DNA from: Akkermansiaceae bacterium
GTDB lineage: Bacteria; Verrucomicrobiota; Verrucomicrobiia; Verrucomicrobiales; Akkermansiaceae
Length of the DNA: 32,261 bases
NCBI GenBank assembly: GCA_023301765.1
Contig: JALZUC010000032.1
Coordinates: 1-32,261 of the forward strand
Reading direction: 5' to 3'
Position 1 is the first letter of the stretch; each line of letters starts with the position of its first letter. This document shows, piece by piece, positions 16,439 through 24,398 of this stretch. Below the pieces are notes generated by a model. It saw nothing but the letters and a program-made list of their open reading frames with translations, was not told the origin of the DNA and made no database searches. The translations under genes and the position numbers were made by a program.

Positions 16439-17947
16439 ATGATCTCCGCATTTGCGAGCACATGGAAAGTCCCGGAACTCCGGGAGCGCATTCTTTTTAC
16501 CCTAGCGATGATTGTTATCATTCGTTTGGGAGTTCACGTCACTTTACCAGGAGTTGACGCTAGCGTCATTGCTGAATATCTCCAAGATAAGCAATCTAAG
16601 GGTGGCGATCAGGGAGCTGGTGCTGCAGTTGGTGCTATGCTGGGATTTTTCTCAGGTGGAGGTCTCCAGAAAATGGGTGTATTTGCTCTGGGTATAATGC
16701 CTTACATCTCAGCGTCTATTATGATGCAGTTGATGACGGCTGTTGTGCCTAAACTTTCCAAGCTGGCTCGTGAAGACGGTGGGCGTGAGAAGATTAATCA
16801 GTATACACGTGTAATCACCATTATTATTGCTATAGTTCAAGGATACCTTCTTGCTATTAGTCTTAAAAACCCAGGGAATATTCCCGGCCTAGGTGGTATT
16901 GAGAAATTTGGAGACGTAGTGCCAGGCCATGGTATCGCATTTATCGCGATGACTGTGCTTACGATTGTAACAGGAACACTCCTGCTTATGTGGATAGGTG
17001 ACCAGATCACTGACCGTGGTCTTGGTAATGGTGTCTCACTTATCATTACGGTAAACATCATTTCAGCACTTCCGGGTGCCCTAGTGATTACGTGGCAGAC
17101 TTTGATCTCAGGTAACGCTGGCCCTGGTGCTGCAGCGTTCCTAGTTTTCCTAGTAGCTTTCTTAGTCTTTGTTATTGCAGCTACTATTGCTATCACTCAG
17201 GCGCAGCGCCGGATAGCTATCCAGTATGCTAAGCGTGTGATGGGACGTAAGCAGCTCGGTGGTCAGACTCAGTATCTCCCTCTTAAGGTAAATTACGCAG
17301 GGGTTATGCCTATCATTTTTGCTACGGCTATTCTTTCGCTTCCAGCATTCATTCTTCAATCAGCATTCCCTGATGCAGAGTGGTCACGGAATTTGCAAGA
17401 CATGCTTGCTGGTGGAGAGATAGGCTATTACCTTATTGCGGGTGTTATGATCTTCTTTTTCTCATACTTCTGGGTAGCTACTATGTTCCAGCCTAGTGAG
17501 ATTTCAGAGAACTTAAAGCGTAGTGGTGGCTATATCCCAGGTGTTCGTCCTGGTAAGCCTACTGCAGACTTCCTTGATTTCACGATGACGCGCCTGACGT
17601 TTGCTGGTGCCATCTTCTTGACTATTATTTTCATCCTTCCTTGGGTGGTATCTCAGATGCCTAGAGGAATCATCGGGAGTCAGCTGCCGTTTATGGTGAC
17701 ATCATTCTTTGGTGGAACTAGTCTGTTAATCATCGTGGGTGTGTTACTTGACTTCATGCGTCAGGTAGAAACTCACTTGCTTCAACGTAACTATGACGGT
17801 TTCCTCCGTAAGGGTAAGATTAAAGGCCGCTATGACCGCCTCCAGAATACAGGAGAACGTGCTTCTAGCAGCGTTATGGTCTACCTTTGGCTGTTTATCG
17901 CTATCGTTGTAGTATTAGGTGTTTCCTACTGGATTTATAACGGATAG
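16439..17947 (+). CDS. secY: Protein translocase subunit SecY
   Basis: SecY is the channel of the SecYEG translocon in the inner membrane. The 502-residue protein has ten hydrophobic segments; conserved blocks include FALGIMPYISASIMMQL (TM2), DQITDRGLGNGVSLII and the cytosolic loops QYAKRVMGRKQLGGQTQYLPLKVN and GGYIPGVRPGKPTADFL that contact SecA and ribosomes. It is longer than E. coli SecY (443), mainly through a first periplasmic loop with a Gly/Ala-rich insert (KSKGGDQGAGAAVGAML is part of it), a longer TM7-TM8 periplasmic part, and a longer C-terminal tail. It is the last gene before the terminator; map, infA, rpmJ and the rpsM-rpoA block do not follow. Confidence 0.97.
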   Translation: MISAFASTWKVPELRERILFTLAMIVIIRLGVHVTLPGVDASVIAEYLQDKQSKGGDQGAGAAVGAMLGFFSGGGLQKMGVFALGIMPYISASIMMQLMTAVVPKLSKLAREDGGREKINQYTRVITIIIAIVQGYLLAISLKNPGNIPGLGGIEKFGDVVPGHGIAFIAMTVLTIVTGTLLLMWIGDQITDRGLGNGVSLIITVNIISALPGALVITWQTLISGNAGPGAAAFLVFLVAFLVFVIAATIAITQAQRRIAIQYAKRVMGRKQLGGQTQYLPLKVNYAGVMPIIFATAILSLPAFILQSAFPDAEWSRNLQDMLAGGEIGYYLIAGVMIFFFSYFWVATMFQPSEISENLKRSGGYIPGVRPGKPTADFLDFTMTRLTFAGAIFLTIIFILPWVVSQMPRGIIGSQLPFMVTSFFGGTSLLIIVGVLLDFMRQVETHLLQRNYDGFLRKGKIKGRYDRLQNTGERASSSVMVYLWLFIAIVVVLGVSYWIYNG

Positions 17948-17968
17948 TTATAATATAACCATTTTTCC

Positions 17969-18007
17969 ACCCGGATTGCTAAAATGGCGATCCGGGTTTT
18001 TTATTTT
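17969..18007 (+). terminator. Rho-independent terminator of the str-S10-spc operon
   Basis: ACCCGGATTGC (17969-17979) pairs with GCGATCCGGGT (17987-17997) with one T-G wobble and a seven-base loop, followed by TTTTTATTTTT. It begins 21 bases after the secY stop codon and is a textbook terminator on the plus strand. Confidence 0.9.
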
Positions 18008-18034
18008 TAAACTCTACGGCCTGCTACTACGTTT

Positions 18035-19615
18035 ATGAACTCTGATATCATACCCCCGAATCAATTTACTGAGAGAGATCAACTTTTTGAGGAGATTTTA
18101 GCAGCACGTGAGCGAGTTTACAGTGTGGGTAATCCGACTCCTTTAGAAATGCTACCGTTAGTGGGTATGAATGCTGAGGTGTGGGTGAAACGTGAAGATT
18201 TAGGCCCGATTAAGGCATATAAATGGAGAGGAGCGTATAATGCCATGGCGGCGCTGAGTGCTGAGCAACGAGGTAAGGGAATTGTAGCTGCGTCTGCGGG
18301 TAATCATGCTCAGGGAGTGGCTCTAGCTGCGCAATCTTTGTCATGTAAGGCTACTATTTTTATGCCGCGCTCTACTCCAGAGGTTAAACAACGTGAGGTG
18401 CGTAGATTTGGAGGTGAGCAGGTAAAGATATGTTTAACAGGAGATACTTATGATGATGCTAGTATGGCAGCACGTGAGTTTTGTGAGACGACTTCTGGTA
18501 TTTATATTCATCCTTATGATGATTTTACAGTGATGGGGGGGCAGGGGACATTAGCTGATGAGGTGGTGATGAGTGGTGAGGGGCCATTTGATCGGGCCTA
18601 TGTTGCTATTGGTGGTGGTGGCTTAGCAGCTGCGCTAGCGTGCTGGCTGAAGCGCTACTGGCCTGGTATTAAGATTTATGGTGTAGAGGGTATTGATCAG
18701 GCATCCATGAAGGCTGCGATCGAGGGAGGGGCTCCAGTAGAATTAGATTATGTGGATGTGTTTTGTGACGGCACTGCAGTCAGAAAAGCTGGGGGAAATA
18801 CATTTAAGTACTGTGAAAATTTATTAGACGGTGTGATTACCGTGACTAATGATGAGGTGTGTCATTCGATTAGAACATTATGGGAGTCACTAAGGGTAAT
18901 CCCTGAACCCAGCGGTGCCATGGCGCTAGCTGGATTTCAGAAACATTATGATGCGGGAGAAGTGCAGCCAGGGGAAAAGGTGCTGACAATTATCAGTGGT
19001 GCTAATATGGACTTTGCTCAGTTAAGCGGTATTTCACGTAGAGCTGGGATAGGATCTAATCGCCGAAAGTATTTACGAGTGCCTATTCCTGAAGGGCGTG
19101 GCTCATTGGTGAAGTTTCTTAAGCAAGTGCCTGAGCATATGAGCATCGTGGATCTTCAGTATGGTCGTGTGGAGTCTGAGATGCTTTATCCCGTGATAGG
19201 TTTTATCGGTTCAGAAGAGGATTACCTAGCATTGGCCGAGGTACTGGCTGAGCGTGGTGCTAGTGCTAGCGATGTCTCTATGGATGAGGATGTGGGATAC
19301 CGCATTATTAACTATTCTCCAGAGCTTTTCAGTTTCCCTCTTTTTATTAATGTGGAGTTCCCTGAGCGTGCAGGTGCTTTCTTAGAGTTTATGAACCAGA
19401 TGAGGGATCTAGCTAGTTTGTGTTATGTAAATTACAGTTATTCTGGAGAGCGTGTGGGGCGTGCTCTGGTGGGGATGGAGTTTACAAGTGAAGAGGGGCA
19501 AAAGGCTTGTTTAGAGCGGATCTACAGTATGAGTGGTGACTCTATAAGAGCAGCTAGTGAGGTGAATACCGATACTTTCTTCCGACTTACAGGGCAGAAT
19601 AGACCTTCATCATAG
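18035..19615 (+). CDS. ilvA: Threonine ammonia-lyase, biosynthetic (threonine deaminase)
   Basis: Converts threonine to 2-oxobutanoate, the first step towards isoleucine; PLP enzyme. Of 526 residues, about 1-335 are the catalytic fold: the PLP lysine is in KAYKWRGAYNA (Lys63), SAGNHAQGVALAA follows, and the phosphate loop is GGGGLAAAL. The remaining 190 residues are two ACT-like regulatory domains (GRGSLVKFLKQVP; FPERAGAFLEFMNQM), the layout of the long, isoleucine-inhibited biosynthetic form such as E. coli IlvA (514). ilvBN lie 4 kb downstream on the other strand. The start is only 27 bases after the secY operon terminator, so its promoter must overlap the terminator or depend on read-through. 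Codon choice is more G/T-ending than in the ribosomal genes, consistent with lower expression. Confidence 0.93.
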   Translation: MNSDIIPPNQFTERDQLFEEILAARERVYSVGNPTPLEMLPLVGMNAEVWVKREDLGPIKAYKWRGAYNAMAALSAEQRGKGIVAASAGNHAQGVALAAQSLSCKATIFMPRSTPEVKQREVRRFGGEQVKICLTGDTYDDASMAAREFCETTSGIYIHPYDDFTVMGGQGTLADEVVMSGEGPFDRAYVAIGGGGLAAALACWLKRYWPGIKIYGVEGIDQASMKAAIEGGAPVELDYVDVFCDGTAVRKAGGNTFKYCENLLDGVITVTNDEVCHSIRTLWESLRVIPEPSGAMALAGFQKHYDAGEVQPGEKVLTIISGANMDFAQLSGISRRAGIGSNRRKYLRVPIPEGRGSLVKFLKQVPEHMSIVDLQYGRVESEMLYPVIGFIGSEEDYLALAEVLAERGASASDVSMDEDVGYRIINYSPELFSFPLFINVEFPERAGAFLEFMNQMRDLASLCYVNYSYSGERVGRALVGMEFTSEEGQKACLERIYSMSGDSIRAASEVNTDTFFRLTGQNRPSS

Positions 19616-19697
19616 CTAGAAAGCAGGTAGATGTGGTACTTTGAGCTTGCTTGCTATGTCACAAGGCGTTAATTCCCCTGCACAATTATTATTTCCC

Positions 19698-19967
19698 ATG
19701 GGCAAGCCACATAAAACTAATATCAAACGTCGTCGTCGCAAACTGTATCTAAAGCGTAAGAACGAGCAAAAGAAGGCAAGTATCGAGCGTAAGGATTCTT
19801 CTCCTGCGAAGAAGGTTGTTAAAAAAGCTGCTGTTAAGAAAGTAGCTAAAAAAGCTGCCACTAAAAAGACTGCCGCTAAGAAGACTGCTGCTAAGAAGGC
19901 TGTAAAGAAAACAGCTACTAAGAAAACAGCTGCTAAAAAAGCTGCTCCTAAGAAGGACGCTGAGTAA
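19698..19967 (+). CDS. Small Lys/Ala-rich basic protein
   Basis: I do not recognise a named family. From the ATG at 19698 it has 89 residues. The first 30 are strongly basic and look conserved in style (MGKPHKTNIKRRRRKLYLKR). The remainder is a low-complexity tract of KKAA, KKTAAKK-type units (about residues 35-86) like the C-terminal tail of histone H1 and bacterial H1-like proteins. DNA or RNA binding is likely by charge alone: a nucleoid-associated or ribosome-associated role is inferred. The frame is open upstream to a TTG at 19641 and an ATG at 19656, but the residues before 19698 are of a different character, so the later ATG is preferred. It follows ilvA by 82 bases and ends at a very strong hairpin. 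Confidence 0.7.
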   Translation: MGKPHKTNIKRRRRKLYLKRKNEQKKASIERKDSSPAKKVVKKAAVKKVAKKAATKKTAAKKTAAKKAVKKTATKKTAAKKAAPKKDAE

Positions 19968-19980
19968 TATCTAGCGGAAC

Positions 19981-20037
19981 CTATTTACAATAAGAGACCA
20001 GCTCGCCTAGTGCAAGCTGGTCTCTTTGTGTAAATAG
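19981..20037. terminator. Very long bidirectional hairpin terminator
   Basis: CTATTTACA (19981-19989) and AAGAGACCAGCT (19992-20003) pair with AGCTGGTCTCTT (20015-20026) and TGTAAATAG (20029-20037), with only a short internal mismatch, giving a stem of about 22 base pairs around an 11-base loop. It lies between two convergent genes (stops at 19967 and 20060) and could end transcription from both sides. Confidence 0.75.
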
Positions 20038-20059
20038 GATTGTGATAAGTTTAGTAGTT

Positions 20060-20515
20060 TTAGCGAGCTACACTCCAGCTGCTAACTTTACCTGTGGTGA
20101 AGCCTACAGATGCACCTCTGCGAGGGACGTAACTTAGTGAGGGGTGAAAGCCTATACCGTAGCGTGATCCGCCTCTGAAGCCTCTGCGCCTAAAGCCACC
20201 TCTGTGTCCAAAGCCATGACCGTAGTATGAGCTAAAGCCGGTATGATAAGTAGGTGTTAGCACGTTATAGTCCCAACGCTCAAAGTCTTTGCCATCTGTG
20301 TTGCCTGCTATTTTTTGATCTGGGCGGCCCATAGCTAAAAATACGGCCGGCTTGGTCATACCCTTAGTGATTTTTCCCTCACTGACTAGTTTCTGGTGTG
20401 AGGGGCTGAGGTCAGCGTAGATGGCAGGGTTTTTCTCGATCCGCTGGGTAGGGGTGCTACTACAGCTAGATAAGAGAACGCATAAGGGAATACTGAGAAG
20501 TAAAAGTGTTTTCAT
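20060..20515 (-). CDS. Predicted lipoprotein with Gly/Arg-rich C-terminus
   Basis: A 151-residue protein with a lipoprotein signal peptide: MKTLLLLSIPLCVLLSSC, lipid-attachment Cys18. A short mature domain follows, with GKITKGMTKPAVFLAMGRPD (about 55-74) and ERWDY, a pattern that recalls the BamE/SmpA-type fold (GMT..ev...G.P ... wvY), though this is only a motif resemblance. The last 60 residues are rich in Gly, Arg, His and Tyr (YYGHGFGHRGGFRRRGFRGG). Function unknown; a membrane-associated envelope protein is inferred from the signal. The region 20516-20661 between this gene and the next, divergent one must hold both promoters. Confidence 0.8.
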   Translation of the reverse strand: MKTLLLLSIPLCVLLSSCSSTPTQRIEKNPAIYADLSPSHQKLVSEGKITKGMTKPAVFLAMGRPDQKIAGNTDGKDFERWDYNVLTPTYHTGFSSYYGHGFGHRGGFRRRGFRGGSRYGIGFHPSLSYVPRRGASVGFTTGKVSSWSVAR

Positions 20516-20661
20516 ACTTTACAGATTCTAAACGTTTTTTGGAATAGATGCAAATGATCATTTAGGTGCGCAAAACTTTAAAAGTTAGATAAACAGGCTT
20601 GCCAACAGAGTGGTAAAATTTGCAATCTTATAAAGGTAAGTAAAATATACTATTTAATGAT

Positions 20662-20949
20662 ATGTCAGAAGAATTAATCCCAGCAGATGAACTAAACAAT
20701 GCCCTTAAACGATGTCCAGAATGGGAGGGGGATGGTGATAGTATTACGCGTATTATTGAATTTGAAGAGTTTATGGAGGGGATTGATTTTGTAAACATCC
20801 TCGCTGAAATCGCAGAGGAGGCACAGCATTTCCCTGAAATTGATATTCGCGATTGTAAGGTAACTCTGCGCCTGAAGACGGAGGAGGCCAGGGGGGTGAC
20901 GGATATCGATATTGAGCTAGCTTCGAGAATAGACAATATTGTGTATTAG
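20662..20949 (+). CDS. Pterin-4a-carbinolamine dehydratase-like protein with altered active site
   Basis: The 95-residue protein has the PCD length and fold pattern: L..LKRCPEWEGDGDSITR, F.EFMEGIDFVNILAEIAEEA, HFP, then KVTLRLKTEEARGVTDIDIELASRID. True PCDs carry a conserved set of E-x3-H-H-P, an aromatic six residues on, a second His in T-H-D, and D. Here Glu52 and His56 remain, but the second His is Phe57, the aromatic position is Asp64 and the THD His is Glu74. PCD enzymes recycle the pterin cofactor of aromatic hydroxylases and also have a role in molybdenum cofactor metabolism. With these changes catalysis is doubtful; a binding or structural role is possible. No aromatic amino-acid hydroxylase is in the window. 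Confidence 0.8.
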   Translation: MSEELIPADELNNALKRCPEWEGDGDSITRIIEFEEFMEGIDFVNILAEIAEEAQHFPEIDIRDCKVTLRLKTEEARGVTDIDIELASRIDNIVY

Positions 20950-21034
20950 AAATATTGGGTGTTTATGCCCTTGTTATTGAGACGATCTAATAGCGTCGAT
21001 ATACTTAGGGTGTATTACTTTTTTTGAGGTGAGC

Positions 21035-21766
21035 TTATCTAGGGAGAAGGATTTCTTCATTCTCCATGTCAGTGAGTTTTCTGAGGCCACTGACAAATTT
21101 CCACATAGTAATCATAAGGATAACGAGCATGGGGACACCGATAACGGCAAAGCCCCATCCGGTGAGCCTGGCTACACCAGAGTTAAAGTCTTCTTGAGAG
21201 CCTGTGTTTCCTTGAAGAAAATACATAGCCAGAAAGTAGTTCATGATCATGCTGATAAAGAAGGAACCAGCAAGTAGTAGGGTGCCAGTGAGTAGGAGTT
21301 TGTTATACTCGGTTTTTTTACCTTTTTCTTCCACGCGTTTTTCGATTACGGGGATGTTAAAAAAGTCTGGGTTGTAAAGAAAGACTCGGATGAGAGGAGT
21401 CTTGGTCCAGTGTGAGATGAGGATAGTGATGCCAAAGACAAATGGGATGGCTGCCTCTTTAAGCGCAAACCAGAGTGGGGCCTGCGCATCGACAGTGCCG
21501 TTATCTTGGTAAGCCATGATGGCGATACCTCCTGTTAGAAGGATACTAACCACTCCAAGGATGGAGAAAAAGTTAGGTTTCTTGGTTTTAATCAAGTGGT
21601 GTATCCCATAGATGAAGGGTAGGGATACGGCGACTAACATTCCCCAGACAGGGCCTATTTTCCAGAATTGTTCGCCATTTTTTCCGAAGAAGCTGAGTGC
21701 TACCACTGGAATGAGAACATTCCACATGATGTTAGCGAGAGGGTTGTCTTGTTGTTTATTGGACAT
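21035..21766 (-). CDS. VC0807-like multi-pass membrane protein
   Basis: The 243-residue protein has six hydrophobic segments (around NVLIPVVALSFF; GMLVAVSLPFIYGIHHLI; FFSILGVVSILLTGGIAIMAY; AAIPFVFGITILIS; LLLTGTLLLAGSFFISMIM; GVPMLVILMITMW). The order P..yGi, then N.fS.lG..s.LlTGgi, then WFALKEAAIPF.fG and PLIRVFLYN is what I know from the VC0807 family of inner-membrane proteins, whose function is not established. It is transcribed away from fba in the same direction and separated from it by a terminator, so it probably has its own promoter. A small intracellular loop of charged residues (EKRVEEKGKKTEYNK) lies between segments four and five. Confidence 0.7.
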   Translation of the reverse strand: MSNKQQDNPLANIMWNVLIPVVALSFFGKNGEQFWKIGPVWGMLVAVSLPFIYGIHHLIKTKKPNFFSILGVVSILLTGGIAIMAYQDNGTVDAQAPLWFALKEAAIPFVFGITILISHWTKTPLIRVFLYNPDFFNIPVIEKRVEEKGKKTEYNKLLLTGTLLLAGSFFISMIMNYFLAMYFLQGNTGSQEDFNSGVARLTGWGFAVIGVPMLVILMITMWKFVSGLRKLTDMENEEILLPR

Positions 21767-21783
21767 GCTGTTAGTGCGGTGGG

Positions 21784-21821
21784 TAAAAAGTAACGGCGCC
21801 CCGTATGATACGTGGGCGCCG
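21784..21821 (-). terminator. Terminator of fructose-bisphosphate aldolase gene
   Basis: CGGCGCCC (21794-21801) pairs with GGGCGCCG (21814-21821), with an inner CGTAT/ATACG arm (21802-21806, 21808-21812). On the minus strand it is followed by TTACTTTTT. It lies 23 bases after the fba stop. Confidence 0.85.
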
Positions 21822-21844
21822 CTGTAGAAGTAGTTGCTCTGTGG

Positions 21845-22876
21845 TTAGACCTTTCCGTAGATGGACTTACCAGTGGATAGTAGATCATCACATGCCACCT
21901 TGAGGCGGTCACAGAGACCTTGCTCAGCCTTCTTGAGGTAGCCGCGGGGATCGTAGACTTTTTTGTTCCCTACTTCACCATCGACTTTAAGTACACCCTC
22001 GATGTTCTCGCAGATGTGTGTGGCGATAGGGCGAGTGAAGGCATATTGAGTATCGGTATCAATATTCATTTTGATCACTCCGTAGTCCAGAGTCTCGCGG
22101 AGATCTTCTAGAGATGATCCAGAGCCGCCGTGGAAGACGAGGTCCATTTGCGCTTCAGCACCGTATTTGTCCATGACTACTTTTTGCCCATCGCGGAGGA
22201 TGGTGGGCTTTAGCTTAACTGAGCCTGGCTTGTATGCGCCGTGGACGTTACCAAATGTGGCGGCAAACATGAAGCGGCCTATGCCATTAAGTGTCTCATA
22301 AACTTGCATCATATCCTCTGGGGATGTGTAGAGTTTTTCGGCAGGGAGGCCGGATGTATCATGGCCGTCTTCTTCTCCGCCCACGCAGCCGGCTTCGATT
22401 TCTAGGATGATGTCTAGCTCTGCGCACTCTGCGAGGAGTTCCTTAGAAATTTCCATATTTTCATCAAGTTCGACAACGGAGCCGTCAAACATGTGGGACT
22501 GGAAAAGTGGGCCTTTACCCTCTGCGATACGCTCGCGCGAGGCTTGAAGGAGTGGCTTGAGGAAGCTGTCTACTTTGTTCGGGTGACAGTGGTCAGTGTG
22601 GAGAGCTACGAGGATGTCATATTTCTCAGCTAGACGGTGAGTGGCTTCTGCGAGGATAATTGCACCAAAGGCTTCATCCGCTACGGCGGTGCCTGAGGCA
22701 AAGCTACCACCACCTGTGGAAACCTGTATGATGCCATCTGATCCTGACTCAGCAAAAGCCTTGAGAGCACCACTGATAGTTGTCAGAGATGTGATGTTGA
22801 TAGCTGGGTATGCGTATCCACCTTCTTGGGCGGCGTCTAGCATGGCGGCGTATTGTTTTGGTGTAGCAACTGGCAT
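21845..22876 (-). CDS. fbaA: Fructose-bisphosphate aldolase, class II (class IIA)
   Basis: Zn-dependent reversible cleavage of fructose 1,6-bisphosphate to dihydroxyacetone phosphate and glyceraldehyde 3-phosphate, in glycolysis and gluconeogenesis. Counted from the ATG at 22876 the protein has 343 residues (E. coli FbaA 359). Zn ligands and catalytic blocks are present: ALHTDHCHP, LEIEAGCVGGEEDGHD, TFGNVHGAYKPG and VFHGGSGSS, then KMNIDTDTQYAF. The frame is open 13 codons further upstream, but MPVATPKQY is the family-like start. A 122-base divergent spacer separates it from the phosphatase gene. Confidence 0.95.
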   Translation of the reverse strand: MPVATPKQYAAMLDAAQEGGYAYPAINITSLTTISGALKAFAESGSDGIIQVSTGGGSFASGTAVADEAFGAIILAEATHRLAEKYDILVALHTDHCHPNKVDSFLKPLLQASRERIAEGKGPLFQSHMFDGSVVELDENMEISKELLAECAELDIILEIEAGCVGGEEDGHDTSGLPAEKLYTSPEDMMQVYETLNGIGRFMFAATFGNVHGAYKPGSVKLKPTILRDGQKVVMDKYGAEAQMDLVFHGGSGSSLEDLRETLDYGVIKMNIDTDTQYAFTRPIATHICENIEGVLKVDGEVGNKKVYDPRGYLKKAEQGLCDRLKVACDDLLSTGKSIYGKV

Positions 22877-22998
22877 AACTGTAGAGCGTTTAGCACGTAT
22901 TAGTGATATAGGCAAGGGGTTGCGTTGTAGTTCTAAGGACTGTTGTTTTATTAATTTCGTGCTTTTTGCTGTCGTCAGATTTGGCGAGGGTATTGCCC

Positions 22999-23802
22999 AT
23001 GAATGAGCTGACTGTTACATTAGAATCGGTGATTAATCTTGTTAGAAAGGTTGGGGCATTTCAGCTTAAATATTTTCGCCAGATGGCGGATGATGCGAGT
23101 GATATGAAGGCGGAGCGTGAGACTGTTTCATTTGTTGATGTGGAGTCTGAAAAGATGCTGGCTGAAGGGCTGTTACCACTTATTGATCATGTAGGTTTTT
23201 ATGGTGAGGAGAGTGGTAAATCAGGGAACCAAGATCTGGTGTGGATAGTTGATCCTCTGGACGGCACTACGAATTACCTGAGTGGGCTAGATCAGTTTTC
23301 AATTTCCGTAGCATTGGTAAAAGATGGTACGCCTGAATTAGGTGTAGTTTATAAACCATTTTCTAGAGAAGTTTTCTCATGTATCAGGGGGCAGGGGGTA
23401 GCGTATAACGGAAAAGTTTTACGCCCTCGTTATCCAGAGGCCGAGGTGTCAGATGCGCTGTTCTCGACCGGCTTCCCCTATAGATCGCCGGATATTGCAG
23501 AGCAGTTTTTTACGGCTGCGGCAGGAGTTCTTACTTTAGGCAGGGGGATCCGGCGCTCTGGGAGTGCGGCTCTGGATGTGTCTCATGTGGCCATGGGGTG
23601 GTACCAGGGATTCTGGGAGACGGATCTACAGCCTTACGATATTGCAGCAGGTATGCTGATGATGCAAGAAAACGGCATCACGGTGACGAATCACCATGGT
23701 ATGCCGTTTAATATGTTTACTGATAGGCTGATGGTAGCTGGGCTACCTGATGTGCATGCCAGCTTGTTAGAGCAAGTGGCGGCGGCCTATCAGTTTGAGT
23801 GA
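22999..23802 (+). CDS. Inositol monophosphatase family protein (SuhB-like)
   Basis: Mg-dependent phosphatase of the IMPase/FBPase superfamily. From the ATG at 22999 it has 267 residues. Metal-site motifs are GEESGKS (Glu-Glu), WIVDPLDGTTNYLSG (DPLDGT) and the C-terminal QPYDIAAG, which in most members reads WD; the Asp is kept and Trp is Tyr. RRSGSAALDVSHVAMG is the substrate block. The Shine-Dalgarno-like GAGGG at 22985-22989 lies nine bases before this ATG; an alternative TTG-type start at 22966 lacks one. Substrate cannot be told: inositol phosphate, 3'-phosphoadenosine phosphate or histidinol phosphate are all possible in the family. It is convergent with ilvN, with a five-base gap. Confidence 0.85.
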   Translation: MNELTVTLESVINLVRKVGAFQLKYFRQMADDASDMKAERETVSFVDVESEKMLAEGLLPLIDHVGFYGEESGKSGNQDLVWIVDPLDGTTNYLSGLDQFSISVALVKDGTPELGVVYKPFSREVFSCIRGQGVAYNGKVLRPRYPEAEVSDALFSTGFPYRSPDIAEQFFTAAAGVLTLGRGIRRSGSAALDVSHVAMGWYQGFWETDLQPYDIAAGMLMMQENGITVTNHHGMPFNMFTDRLMVAGLPDVHASLLEQVAAAYQFE

Positions 23803-23807
23803 ATGTG

Positions 23808-24344
23808 TTAGGTGGGAGTGTCACTCCGTGCCATTACTACTTTGCCGGTGCGTACTGTTTCTACGATTTTAAATTGTGAGAACATGGCGAGTGCGGCGTC
23901 TACCTTGGATGATCCACCGTTGATCATAGCGATCATAGAGGTAGGGGTGAGGTCTACAGTTTTACCACCGTAGTGATCGATGATTTGAAGAGCTTCTGTG
24001 CGCTCGGCTTTATCAACTAAGAATTTCACTAACAGAAGTTCTTTAACAACGGATTCTTTACTGTTGTGCTCAAAGCAGTGCATGACATCCACGAGTTTAT
24101 TCACCTGAAGGATGATTTGGTCGAGTCCAGCAGGGTCACCGCTGATGCCGATGGTCATGCGGGCAAATTCTTTGTTACGTCCTTCAGAGACGACGAGGGA
24201 GTCAATGTTATATCCACGGCGTGCAAAAACCTGACAGATACGCATCAGTACGCCAGCCTTGTTGTTCACGAGGACTGATAGGGTGTGGATGGGGGTTTCT
24301 GGTGTCAGATTTTCCGGTGGATTGTCAGTAGTTACTAGAGACAT
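23808..24344 (-). CDS. ilvN: Acetolactate synthase small (regulatory) subunit
   Basis: Regulatory partner of the large subunit that confers valine feedback control. The 178-residue protein has the ACT domain at about 18-95 (HTLSVLVNNKAGVLMRICQVFARRGYNIDSL, with the family pattern L.vlV.N..GVL.Ri...F..RgyNI.SL) and the C-terminal ALS-type domain with LLVKF and GGKTVDLTP. Length is between short E. coli IlvN and the usual 160-180 IlvH type. It follows ilvB on the minus strand with a 54-base gap, so both are likely transcribed together. No terminator is present in the five-base gap to the convergent phosphatase gene; transcription must end inside that gene or be Rho-dependent. Confidence 0.95.
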   Translation of the reverse strand: MSLVTTDNPPENLTPETPIHTLSVLVNNKAGVLMRICQVFARRGYNIDSLVVSEGRNKEFARMTIGISGDPAGLDQIILQVNKLVDVMHCFEHNSKESVVKELLLVKFLVDKAERTEALQIIDHYGGKTVDLTPTSMIAMINGGSSKVDAALAMFSQFKIVETVRTGKVVMARSDTPT

Positions 24345-24398
24345 GGTAAATTTTTTTTAGTTTTAAATGGGCTAAATGAAAAATGAGCGTTAGGAGGC

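Noticed and set aside
19860-19965. Tandem DNA repeat as a separate element
   Set aside because: It encodes the Lys/Ala repeats of the basic protein and follows its reading frame.
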